Shown here in pieces: positions 25,137-32,345 of a stretch of 43,183 nt of DNA; position 1 is the stretch's first letter; the number at the start of each line of letters is the position of its first letter. Source of the DNA: Lachnospiraceae bacterium (GTDB lineage Bacteria; Bacillota; Clostridia; Lachnospirales; Lachnospiraceae). The stretch lies in the NCBI GenBank assembly GCA_017623215.1, contig JAGAPO010000061.1, positions 1-43,183 of the forward strand, written 5' to 3'. The position numbers and the translations under genes were made by a program. Under the pieces are notes generated by a model, which was not told the origin of the DNA, ran no database searches, and was given only the letters and a program-made list of their open reading frames with translations.

Positions 25137-25188
25137 GGGGCTTTGATTCATAGGTGATTACGTAACTATGAATCAAAGCCCCTTTGTT
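25137..25188. terminator. Long perfect hairpin between convergent genes
   Basis: A perfect 17-bp stem (25137-25153 with 25166-25182) begins GGGGCTTTGATT, has a 12-base loop that contains the palindrome TTACGTAA, and is followed by TTTGTTGT. It lies between two convergent genes and should end the GNAT-SGNH transcript. The 80 bases after it up to the aminopeptidase gene hold nothing else I can name. Confidence 0.85.
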
Positions 25189-25268
25189 GTGAACGGCATT
25201 CTTAGAATAAACCGGAATAGAACCGTCTGCTGATTCTGCCTGAGAATGGAAAAAAAGAGAATTCCGTT

Positions 25269-27071
25269 TTAGACTGCTCTCGTGTATTCCTTCAGCCAGG
25301 CATTCTCTTCTTCTGTCATATACGGAGAAAGCTTCTGGTATACCAGTGCGTGATAATCATTGAGCGCCTTAATCTCAGCCTTGCTCATGAGACTTACATC
25401 GACGCCGTCAAGGTCAATCGGAGCCATGGTAAGATGCTCGAATACCATGAACTGACCGTATTCGTTCTTCTCTGCCTTCCTGCAGATGAGCTCATTCTCG
25501 GTGCGGATGCCGTGGCTGCCCTCCACATATACGCCGGGTTCATCCGTCGTTACCATGCCTTCCTCAAGAACGCAGGAATCATTTCTCTCCGGAACGATCT
25601 TCCAGCGGAAGCCGTTCGGGCCTTCGTGAACATTCAGCAGATAGCCGACACCGTGGCCGGTACCGCATTTGTAATCAATTCCCAGATCCCATAAGGGGCC
25701 TCTTGCCAGAATATCCAGGTTCACGCCGCGGCAGCCGTGGAGAAACTTCGCGCTTGCGAGATTCAGCATACTGCGCAGAACTGTGGTGAAATGCAGCTTC
25801 CATTCGTCCGGAATCGGTCCGAGCACGAAGGTTCTGGTAATATCCGTGGTCCCTTCCAGATACTGTCCGCCCGAGTCTACAAGGAGGAAGCCCTCGGGCT
25901 TTAATACCGCGTTGCTCTCCGGAGTCGCACTGTAGTGCATCATTGCCGCATTCGCATTATAGCCCGCAATCGTTCCAAAGCTTAAATCCAGGAATCCCTC
26001 CTGCTCACGGCGCAGCTGCTCCAGATAATCACTTGCGCTGATCTCGGTAATTTCCAGCTTGCCGACATTCTTCTTCAGCCAGTACATGAACTTCGTAACC
26101 GCGACGCCGTCCTTGATATGAGCGGCGCGAAGGTTATTCAGCTCCGTCTCATTCTTGACTGCCTTTTTCTCCGTAGTCGGATTCGGAGCATCGATCACCT
26201 CAATTCCCTCGGGCAGATTGTTGATAATTGCAAAATTGACTCTCTTTTTATTGCAAAGCACCTTCTTGTCGGTCGGAATCGTCTTGACATACTCATAAAT
26301 GTCATTGTATTCCTGCAGGGTAACGCCGCAGTCCGAAAGAGCGGTTCGAACCTCGGGGGTAACGGCTCCGCTCTGGATGAACAGAATTGCCTCATCGGCA
26401 GTAACGACCGCATAGGAGAGCACTACCGGGTTGCTCGGAATATCATTGCCGCGGATATTAAAAAGCCATGCGATATCATCAAGACTGGTTAAGACATGGA
26501 CGTCCGCTCCGGCCGTCCTCATTGCTTCGCGAAGCTCAGCAAGCTTGTCCGCAGTGGACTTGCCGGAATATGCGACATCGAGAATCCACGCAGGTTCACA
26601 GGAGAGTGCCGGTCGGTCAGTCCAGACAGCGTCCGCCAGATCCTCCGTATAATGGAAGGAGACATGCTTATCCGCAAGCTTCTCCTTTAATTCATTGCCG
26701 AACGCGGAATTAATAACGCGCCCGTCAAAGCCAAGCGTACCGTTCTCGGGCATATTCTCCACAATATATTCCGTTGTGGTCGGGACGCCTTCTTCTCCCA
26801 TCCTGAACAGGGTCACGCAGGTTCCCTCAAGCTGCGCAGCAGCCTGAATAAAATATCTTCCGTCCGTCCACAGCCCTGCTTCCTTCTGGGATACGATCAG
26901 CGTTCCGGCGGAGCCCGTGAAGCCCGATAAGAACTTTCTCACTTTAAAATAAGCGCCCGCATACTCAGACTCGTGAAGGTCTGCGGTCGGAACGACGTAA
27001 AGATCAATTCCCTTTTCCTGCATCACCGCGCGGAAACGGGCAATTCTTTCATTCACAGTTGTATTGCTCAT
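25269..27071 (-). CDS. Aminopeptidase P family (M24) Xaa-Pro aminopeptidase
   Basis: The protein (600 aa) has the three-part layout of long aminopeptidase P proteins: two creatinase-like N-terminal domains (AGAYFKVRKFLSGFTGSAGT; LFNIRGNDIPSNPVVLSYAV) and a C-terminal pita-bread M24 domain. Metal ligands are visible in LVDSGGQYLEGTTDITRT (two Asp), GTGHGVGYLLNVHEGP (His) and TTDEPGVY plus GIRTENEL (two Glu). It removes an N-terminal residue ahead of proline. ATG 27071 is preferred to TTG 27083; the AAGGAAAGG site fits neither ideally. A promoter lies at 27115-27143. Confidence 0.94.
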   Translation of the reverse strand: MSNTTVNERIARFRAVMQEKGIDLYVVPTADLHESEYAGAYFKVRKFLSGFTGSAGTLIVSQKEAGLWTDGRYFIQAAAQLEGTCVTLFRMGEEGVPTTTEYIVENMPENGTLGFDGRVINSAFGNELKEKLADKHVSFHYTEDLADAVWTDRPALSCEPAWILDVAYSGKSTADKLAELREAMRTAGADVHVLTSLDDIAWLFNIRGNDIPSNPVVLSYAVVTADEAILFIQSGAVTPEVRTALSDCGVTLQEYNDIYEYVKTIPTDKKVLCNKKRVNFAIINNLPEGIEVIDAPNPTTEKKAVKNETELNNLRAAHIKDGVAVTKFMYWLKKNVGKLEITEISASDYLEQLRREQEGFLDLSFGTIAGYNANAAMMHYSATPESNAVLKPEGFLLVDSGGQYLEGTTDITRTFVLGPIPDEWKLHFTTVLRSMLNLASAKFLHGCRGVNLDILARGPLWDLGIDYKCGTGHGVGYLLNVHEGPNGFRWKIVPERNDSCVLEEGMVTTDEPGVYVEGSHGIRTENELICRKAEKNEYGQFMVFEHLTMAPIDLDGVDVSLMSKAEIKALNDYHALVYQKLSPYMTEEENAWLKEYTRAV

Positions 27072-27114
27072 AGGATTGTCCAACCTTTCCTTGTAATTTG
27101 AAAATTCTTTATTT

Positions 27115-27143
27115 ATTGTAACGGATCAGAAGAAGAAAGTAAA
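27115..27143 (-). promoter_or_regulatory. Promoter of the aminopeptidase P gene
   Basis: On the minus strand TTTACT (27143-27138) and TACAAT (27120-27115) are separated by 17 bases, about 45 bases before the start codon. Confidence 0.65.
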
Positions 27144-27170
27144 GAGCACAGTGGAGAAAGATTGAAAAGG

Positions 27171-27237
27171 AAAAGAGAACTTCTGATAAAGTTCCACATT
27201 ATAGTTCTCTTTTCTGCTCAACATGTGGTATAATGTG
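27171..27237 (+). promoter_or_regulatory. Two interlocked inverted repeats and a -10 box before the phospholipase-like gene
   Basis: AAAAGAGAACT (27171-27181) is inverted as AGTTCTCTTTT (27203-27213), and CACATTATA (27195-27203) is inverted as TATAATGTG (27229-27237). The last arm contains TATAAT (27229-27234), a likely -10 box with only a poor -35. The two repeats overlap, so they could be a protein operator pair or alternative RNA hairpins. Confidence 0.5.
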
Positions 27238-27276
27238 CGTGCAGACAGAAATGATTTTTGTTTAAAGGAGGTCACT

Positions 27277-28029
27277 ATGGCAACATGGGTTAGACATTTG
27301 ATAATTGCAGACAGAGTAATGGAAAGAATTCCTGACCTCTGCAGGCATGAATTTTGCGTAGGAAATATTGCACCGGATTGTAATGTGGAAAACGAAGATT
27401 GGACAAGCTTTACTCCGCCTCGCGAATTAACGCATTGGATGACAAGCGAGAGAAAGTCTGCAGCCGATTGTGATAGATTTTTGCATGAATATATGGAAAG
27501 AAAAGTGATAGCTTCCATTCAGGAGGAATCTTTTCTTTTGGGATACTATGCACATTTGATAACCGATGCTGAGTTCCAAAGATTGATACGTGATGAAAGC
27601 AGAGTCAAAGCTTCCTGGGAAAGAATAAAATCACATCACGAATTAAGAGATAAGGCAATGGGGATGGAAGAGACGTGGGACTCTATAAAAGTGCTGATAA
27701 ATGGCAAAGAAAGAATGAAGGATATCTATACTATTGAAAAAGACTATCTGGATGAACATCCGAACTCCGGGTATCTTACAGAAATAATAGAACTGGAATC
27801 ATTTCCGGATTATATAGACTACCTGCCTCAAGGCGCTATTCCCCGCAAAGTGAAAGTTATGGGTTATATACCGCAGAAAACAGCCAGTAAATATCCCTAT
27901 ATTGGTATGTCTTTAGAAGAATATAATTTGTTTCTTGATAGAGCATCAGATATGGTTACTGATGCGCTGCGCTTACATAAATGGAGATATCTTAACCGTG
28001 CCGAATCTGATCAAGATATAAGGCGGTGA
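27277..28029 (+). CDS. Zinc-dependent phospholipase C-like protein
   Basis: The 250-residue protein starts MATWVRHLIIADRVMERIPD and has FCVGNIAPDCN, ELTHWM, FLLGYYAHLITDAEFQ, a pattern of Asp and His like the zinc-dependent phospholipase C/S1-P1 helical fold (Zn_dep_PLPC). No signal peptide is present, so it is likely cytoplasmic. The reaction is not known; many clostridial members are annotated only as hydrolases. AAAGGAGGT lies seven bases before the ATG, an excellent site. The gene is more AT-rich than its neighbours, suggesting transfer, and starts a patch of broken genes. Confidence 0.8.
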   Translation: MATWVRHLIIADRVMERIPDLCRHEFCVGNIAPDCNVENEDWTSFTPPRELTHWMTSERKSAADCDRFLHEYMERKVIASIQEESFLLGYYAHLITDAEFQRLIRDESRVKASWERIKSHHELRDKAMGMEETWDSIKVLINGKERMKDIYTIEKDYLDEHPNSGYLTEIIELESFPDYIDYLPQGAIPRKVKVMGYIPQKTASKYPYIGMSLEEYNLFLDRASDMVTDALRLHKWRYLNRAESDQDIRR

Positions 28030-28034
28030 GATTC

Positions 28035-28082
28035 ATGCAGAACTACAGAAATGGTAAATGGGCTAAGCAAACTGGTAAATAG
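28035..28082 (+). pseudogene. 15-codon remnant MQNYRNGKWAKQTGK
   Basis: A short frame begins with MQNYRNGKWAKQ, which recalls the N-terminus (NYxxGKWAxxIxxLQ) of a widespread clostridial hypothetical protein of several hundred residues, then stops after three unrelated codons. It lies between the phospholipase-like gene and the chimeric gene. I read it as the 5' stub of a deleted gene; the family memory is uncertain. Confidence 0.35.
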
Positions 28083-28096
28083 AAAGGTGATACCGT

Positions 28097-28582
28097 ATGA
28101 AAATTGACTGCCTGATTGGGATAATCACAGCCCTACAACAGAAAAAGACCGTTACGGTACCGCCGCTTGAGGGCTTTTGGTGGCAGGACGGTGTCAAAGG
28201 CATCGACTATGCGCATAAGGAGGATTTCAACTTCATCTCCCTCATTCGCTTACCGGACTTTGTAACCCGGGCTGACTTTGATTGGGCTGTGGAAGAAGCC
28301 GCCCGCAAAAAGAAGACGGATTTTTCAAAGGTAGAGTTCCTGCCTTACGACGAGGGTGAATGCGTGCAGTGTATGCACATTGGTTCCTATGACGAGGAGC
28401 CGGCAACGATTGCTGCTATGCACGCGTACGCAAAGCAGAACGGTTATGAGCTTGATATTACCGATGCCCGATATCATCATGAGATCTATCTTTCCGATCC
28501 GAGAAAATGTGATGGAAGTAAGCTCAAGACAGTAGTCAGACATCCGATAAAGAAATGCCAAAAGATATCTGAAATCATGTAA
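28097..28582 (+). CDS. Truncated/chimeric GyrI-like small-molecule-binding protein with YafY-type N-terminal stub
   Basis: Residues from about 21 (VPPLEGFWW, then IRLPDFVTRADFDWAVEEA, CVQCMHIGSYDEEPATIAAM, HHEIYLSDPRK) are the C-terminal two thirds of a GyrI-like domain protein, normally about 200 residues. The usual first 70 or so residues are missing. Instead the first 20, MKIDCLIGIITALQQKKTVT, look like the start of a YafY/WYL HTH regulator (typically MKIDRLIGIITxLLQ...VTAP). The fusion fits a deletion at a short shared VT(x)P sequence. AAAGGTGATACCGT gives an RBS from the donor regulator gene. It may be expressed but is unlikely to keep either full function. Confidence 0.7.
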   Translation: MKIDCLIGIITALQQKKTVTVPPLEGFWWQDGVKGIDYAHKEDFNFISLIRLPDFVTRADFDWAVEEAARKKKTDFSKVEFLPYDEGECVQCMHIGSYDEEPATIAAMHAYAKQNGYELDITDARYHHEIYLSDPRKCDGSKLKTVVRHPIKKCQKISEIM

Positions 28583-28592
28583 AGGAAAAGAA

Positions 28593-28862
28593 GGTGAGCC
28601 GCCCACACTTGCATTCCGCGCCAACTTCGACGATAAAGAATTCAACCGGGAGCGTCAGCAGAACCGCAGACTTATTAAGGGACGGTTTGCCGGCGGGAAT
28701 CTGGGATGGATCATGCCGGAGAATATGGAATTATTTGCGGCACTTTACCGAAAGCCGCTTACAAGACCGACTCCGGAGCAAGAACAGATACTTCACCTTA
28801 TTGAAACAGCAGGCCCGTTCAACATTCAGCAGATGAAAGAAGAAACCGGGCTGCTTGCTTGA
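28593..28862 (+). pseudogene. 3' remnant of a DNA-binding-like protein (no start codon)
   Basis: In the frame ending at TGA 28860-28862 the 89 codons GEPPTLAFRANFDDKEFNRE through QMKEETGLLA read as a coherent protein, with a C-terminal winged-helix-like segment (ILHLIETAGPFNIQQMKEET). No start codon or ribosome-binding site lies in frame upstream; the frame simply runs back under the end of the GyrI-like gene. I read this as the end of a longer gene, possibly AlkZ-related/winged helix, whose front was deleted. A 243-base frame in another phase (28594-28836) is a shadow. Confidence 0.45.
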
Positions 28863-28908
28863 AGGGAACCCCTTTTGTTAGACAAAATCGAACGAAAGGG
28901 GTTCCCTT
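28862..28908. repeat. Perfect 14-bp inverted repeat
   Basis: AAGGGAACCCCTTT (28862-28875) is inverted as AAAGGGGTTCCCTT (28895-28908) around a 19-base loop. It touches the stop of the remnant gene. The stem could terminate transcription, but neither strand has a following T-run. Confidence 0.75.
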
Positions 28909-28919
28909 ATGCATATGCA

Positions 28920-28955
28920 CCGTCCGTCAATCAGCGAGAGGGTATTGACGGACGG
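28920..28955. repeat. Perfect 12-bp inverted repeat
   Basis: CCGTCCGTCAAT (28920-28931) is inverted as ATTGACGGACGG (28944-28955) around a 12-base loop, eleven bases after the previous inverted repeat. No T-run follows. It is 26 bases before the gtrA -35 box and could be an operator or a transcript end. Confidence 0.75.
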
Positions 28956-28981
28956 ATAATCCGAAAGCTGAAAAAAATAGT

Positions 28982-29009
28982 TTGAAAATCCGCCAGAATG
29001 CGCTATAAT
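28982..29009 (+). promoter_or_regulatory. Promoter of gtrA
   Basis: TTGAAA at 28982-28987 and TATAAT at 29004-29009, spacer 16 bases. Confidence 0.7.
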
Positions 29010-29032
29010 AGAAAAGATTAAGAGTTCCGGAA

Positions 29033-29094
29033 GGAAAGCAGAGAGCTTTCCTGAAACAGGAGCGGCTGCAGTCGGTGCTTCCGGCTGAGCCGCT
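29033..29094 (+). promoter_or_regulatory. Structured leader of gtrA
   Basis: The roughly 140-base leader folds into at least two hairpins: GGAAAGC (29033-29039) with GCTTTCC (29045-29051), and AGCGGCT (29061-29067) with AGCCGCT (29088-29094), the latter with inner CAG/CTG pairing. Purine-rich repeats (CCGGAAGGAG, CCGGAAGGAA) follow up to the start codon. No known riboswitch class was recognised. Confidence 0.4.
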
Positions 29095-29156
29095 GGAAGA
29101 AGCGAGTCGGAAAGAGCAGGCCGGAAGGAGAAGGCCGGAAGGAATGGAGGCTTAAT

Positions 29157-29600
29157 GTGATAGAGAAGTTCAAAAGACTGTTTGAGCGGTTTGTGAACCG
29201 TGAGACCATATCGTACGTCATCTTCGGAGGACTGACGACCGTTGTGAATTTTGTAGTATATTACCTGTTCTGCAATATTTTGGGGATTACGACTCTTGTG
29301 GCGAATGCGATTGCCTGGGTTGCGGCGGTTGTATTTGCATATGTGACGAACAATATATGGGTATTCCAAAGTAAGTTCGAGAGCGTCAAAACGGAGGCCG
29401 AGAAGATTATCAAATTCTTCGGCGCCAGAGTCTTTTCCTTTTTGATTGAGGAAGCGGGACTGCTTTTGATGGTGGATCTTGCGGGAATGAACAACCTGAT
29501 TGCAAAGCTAATACTCGCAGTTGTTGTAGTAATTCTGAATTATGTGTTCAGCAAGCTGTTCATTTTTAATAATAAGGATGGACAGGCCGGACAGAAGTAG
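29157..29600 (+). CDS. GtrA family membrane protein
   Basis: The 147-residue protein has four membrane helices and the GtrA pattern ISYVIFGGLTTVVNFVVYYL, FAYVTNNIWVFQSK and NYVFSKLFIFN. GtrA-type proteins are thought to flip lipid-linked sugars for cell-surface polysaccharide or teichoic acid decoration. No glycosyltransferase partner is adjacent. Start is GTG 29157 with GGAGG six bases upstream. It overlaps an ATG-TGA start-stop pair (29155-29160) in another frame, which might tune initiation. Confidence 0.92.
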   Translation: MIEKFKRLFERFVNRETISYVIFGGLTTVVNFVVYYLFCNILGITTLVANAIAWVAAVVFAYVTNNIWVFQSKFESVKTEAEKIIKFFGARVFSFLIEEAGLLLMVDLAGMNNLIAKLILAVVVVILNYVFSKLFIFNNKDGQAGQK

Positions 29601-29710
29601 GTAAGGAATGAGCAGGAAGGCACCGGCGGGGGAATCTGAGCGGGTGAGTATGGGCAGGGAAATATCAGCAGACAAAACAGAGCAGCAAAAGCTGGGAAAG
29701 GAAACGAATC

Positions 29711-30928
29711 ATGGCGGAGATGGCGTGTGTTCGATTAAAGAAGGGCGAGGGAAGGACGTTAAAGAAAGGCGGACTTTGGGTCTATGATAATGAGATCGCG
29801 GAGATTGCCGGTGAATATGAGAACGGCGGTCTGGTGAAGGTTCTGGATTTTGATGGCTGGGAGATGGGAACCGGCTTTATTAATACGAAGTCGAAGCTGA
29901 CTGTTCGTATGCTGTCCAGAAAGAAGGACGCGGTAATTGATGAGGCGTTCTTCCGGGAGAGAGTAAGAGAGGCGTGGGAGTACCGAAAGAAGGTCGTGGA
30001 TGTCACGGGAGAGGGAGCAAGCTGCAGAGTGATCTTCGGCGAGGCGGATTTTCTCCCGGGGATTGTGATTGATCGGTTCGGAGACTGTCTGGTGGTTCAG
30101 TCGCTTGCGCTTGGAATCGACCGTTACAAGGAATTGATTGTAAAGCTTTTAACGGAGTGTATGGCAGAGGACGGTATCGTGATTCGCGGCGTGTATGAGA
30201 GAAGCGATGCGAAGGTGCGCGAGAATGAGGGAATGGAGCGCGTAAAGGGCTTCCTTGGGCCGGAGTTCGACACCAAGGTTCCGATTGTGGAGAACGGCGT
30301 GAAATATATGGTGGATGTGGCGGATGGTCAGAAGACGGGCTTCTTCCTGGATCAGAAGTATAATCGCCTTGCGATTCATCGGTTATGTCCGGGAGCAAGG
30401 GTACTTGACTGTTTTACTCACACCGGATCGTTTGCGTTGAATGCCGGAATCGCAGGTGCGAAGGAGGTTATCGGCGTGGACGCATCGGAGCTTGGAATTG
30501 CACAGGCAGAGGAGAACGCAGGGCTGAACGGCCTTTCCGACCGGGTTACATTTCGGTGCGCGGATGTATTTGACCTACTTCCGAAGTTAGAGGAGGAGAA
30601 GGAATTATTCGACCTTGTAATTCTTGATCCTCCTGCGTTTACAAAGTCCAGGAATTCGGTTAAGAACGCGATTAAGGGGTACCGGGAGATTAATCTGAGA
30701 GGGATGAAATTGGTTAAGGATGGAGGATTTCTTGCAACCTGTTCGTGCTCGCATTTTATGACGCCGGAGTTATTTACGGAGACGATCGGACAGGCAGCAG
30801 CCAATGTTCATAAGAGGCTGCGTCAGGTGGAGTACCGTACGCAGGCACCGGATCATCCGATTTTGTGGGCGGCGGACGAGTCGTATTATTTAAAATTCTA
30901 TATTTTTCAGGTCTATAATACCAGATAA
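29711..30928 (+). CDS. Class I SAM-dependent rRNA methyltransferase, RlmI-like (PUA + Rossmann)
   Basis: The 405-residue protein has an N-terminal PUA domain (VRLKKGEGRTLKKGGLWVYD), an EEHEE-like middle domain and a C-terminal AdoMet domain with VLDCFTHTGSFALNAG (motif I), LDPPAF (motif IV) and LATCSCSHFM (catalytic cysteine region). This is the layout of E. coli RlmI, which makes m5C1962 in 23S rRNA. I call it RlmI-like because the target was not tested. GGAAAGGAAAC lies before ATG 29711. It is 45 bases upstream of pheA and may share its transcript. Confidence 0.93.
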   Translation: MAEMACVRLKKGEGRTLKKGGLWVYDNEIAEIAGEYENGGLVKVLDFDGWEMGTGFINTKSKLTVRMLSRKKDAVIDEAFFRERVREAWEYRKKVVDVTGEGASCRVIFGEADFLPGIVIDRFGDCLVVQSLALGIDRYKELIVKLLTECMAEDGIVIRGVYERSDAKVRENEGMERVKGFLGPEFDTKVPIVENGVKYMVDVADGQKTGFFLDQKYNRLAIHRLCPGARVLDCFTHTGSFALNAGIAGAKEVIGVDASELGIAQAEENAGLNGLSDRVTFRCADVFDLLPKLEEEKELFDLVILDPPAFTKSRNSVKNAIKGYREINLRGMKLVKDGGFLATCSCSHFMTPELFTETIGQAAANVHKRLRQVEYRTQAPDHPILWAADESYYLKFYIFQVYNTR

Positions 30929-30973
30929 AAGACCGCGAAAGGCGGGCGGAAAAGAACAGACAGGGAGGAAGAC

Positions 30974-32107
30974 ATGGTAGTTGATTTATCGGAGAGCAGA
31001 AAGCAGATTGATGCGATTGACAGGCAGATTGTAGAATTATTTGAGAGCCGGATGAAGGTGTCCGTACAGGTTGCGGAGTATAAGAAGAGTATCGGCATGC
31101 CGGTGTTGGACAGGGAGCGGGAAAAGAGCAAATTAAAGGCGGTCGGAGAGCTTGCTTCGAACGATTTTAACCGGCATGGCATTGAGGAGTTATTTGCGCA
31201 GATTATGTCCATCAGCCGAAAGCTGCAGTATTCCATGCTGAAATCCTCGTGCGGCGACAGCTTTGCTCAGGTGGACGCGATTCAGGGAGAGAATGACAGA
31301 GTGGTGTTCTTCGGAGCGAGAGGTTCTTACAGTGAGCAGGCGATGCTGGACTATTTCGGAGAGAACGTTGCGAGCACTCCGGCGGCGACCTTCCGCGAGG
31401 TGATGGCGAAGGTAAAGAGCGGGGAGGCGGATTACGGTGTGCTTCCGATTGAGAATACAACAACTGGCGGAATTACGGATATCTATGATCTGCTGACCGA
31501 ATTCGATAATTATATTGTCGGAGAGCATGTCGTAAAGATTGAGCACGCGCTGCTTGGACTTCCCGGAAGTACAATCGACGAGATTCGGACCGTCTATTCC
31601 CACGCACAGGGAATTCTGCAGTGCGGAGGATTCCTGGGGGAGCATCCGCAGATGAAGACCGTGGAGACGATGAGCACGGCGGGCTGTGCGAAGAAGGTGC
31701 TGGAGGACGGCGACAGAACACAGGCGGCGATTGCAAGCAGACGCGCCGGTGAGCTCTATGGTCTCACGGTTCTGGCCCCCGGGATCAATGATAACGACAA
31801 GAATTCCACCCGATTCATTATCATTTCGAACGCCCGTAAATTCGAAAAGGATGCGAATAAGGTGAGCATCAGCTTTACGCTGCCTCATGAGAGCGGAACG
31901 CTGTATAATATGCTCTCTCATATTATGTACAATAATCTCAACATGACCAAGATCGAGTCGAGACCTCTTGCGGGAAGAACGTTCGAGTATCGGTTCTTCG
32001 TGGATTTTGAGGGGAATCTCAACGATCCGGCCGTGATTAATACACTGAACGGAATTCAATCGGAAGCATTGGAATTAACAATATTTGGTAATTACAAAAC
32101 AACATAA
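30974..32107 (+). CDS. pheA: Bifunctional chorismate mutase / prephenate dehydratase
   Basis: The 377-residue P-protein has an AroQ chorismate mutase domain (about 1-90: IDAIDRQIVELFESRMKVS), a prephenate dehydratase domain (about 108-285: FFGARGSYSEQAML, VLPIENTTTGGITDIYDLL, NDKNSTRFIII) and a C-terminal ACT domain (SRPLAGRTFEYRFFVDFEG, the ESRP phenylalanine-binding motif). It converts chorismate to phenylpyruvate and should be feedback-inhibited by phenylalanine. GGGAGGAAG precedes the ATG. No leader peptide or T-box is seen, since it sits just after another gene. Confidence 0.97.
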   Translation: MVVDLSESRKQIDAIDRQIVELFESRMKVSVQVAEYKKSIGMPVLDREREKSKLKAVGELASNDFNRHGIEELFAQIMSISRKLQYSMLKSSCGDSFAQVDAIQGENDRVVFFGARGSYSEQAMLDYFGENVASTPAATFREVMAKVKSGEADYGVLPIENTTTGGITDIYDLLTEFDNYIVGEHVVKIEHALLGLPGSTIDEIRTVYSHAQGILQCGGFLGEHPQMKTVETMSTAGCAKKVLEDGDRTQAAIASRRAGELYGLTVLAPGINDNDKNSTRFIIISNARKFEKDANKVSISFTLPHESGTLYNMLSHIMYNNLNMTKIESRPLAGRTFEYRFFVDFEGNLNDPAVINTLNGIQSEALELTIFGNYKTT

Positions 32108-32126
32108 TACGATTGGGATAACGAAG

Positions 32127-32152
32127 AAGGGGGCCGGCATACAGCCCCCTTT
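32127..32152 (+). terminator. Probable terminator of pheA
   Basis: AAGGGGGC (32127-32134) pairs with GCCCCCTT (32144-32151) around nine bases, followed by only a short T-run. Confidence 0.65.
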
Positions 32153-32210
32153 GGACTTGGCAGGCTTATATGGGAAAGCGCCAGGTAGGTCTTTCGAATA
32201 AAACGTAACT

Positions 32211-32249
32211 TTCACAAATTTTTCAAATTCTCATCACAAATGCATCATA
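32211..32249 (+). promoter_or_regulatory. Four 11-bp-phased direct repeats upstream of htrA (response-regulator-type operator)
   Basis: TTCACA (32211), TTCAAA (32222), ATCACA (32233) and ATCATA (32244) start at an exact 11-base period, separated by five bases each. This is the layout bound by tandem dimers of OmpR/PhoB-family response regulators (Pho boxes have the same 11-bp period). A weak -10-like CATAAA (32270-32275) lies 20 bases after the last repeat, so the array sits where an activator site at -35 and upstream would be. Confidence 0.6.
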
Positions 32250-32345
32250 AACCACTGGTAAACTAAGGGCATAAAGAAACAGAAAGGAAATGCAGAGCCG
32301 TACAGACGGCGGCATTGGTTTAATAGAGAAAGGTGGCATATTATT

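Noticed and set aside
28594..28836. 80-codon frame MSRPHLHSAPTS
   Set aside because: A different frame in the same stretch reads as a coherent protein 3' end; this one is a shadow.
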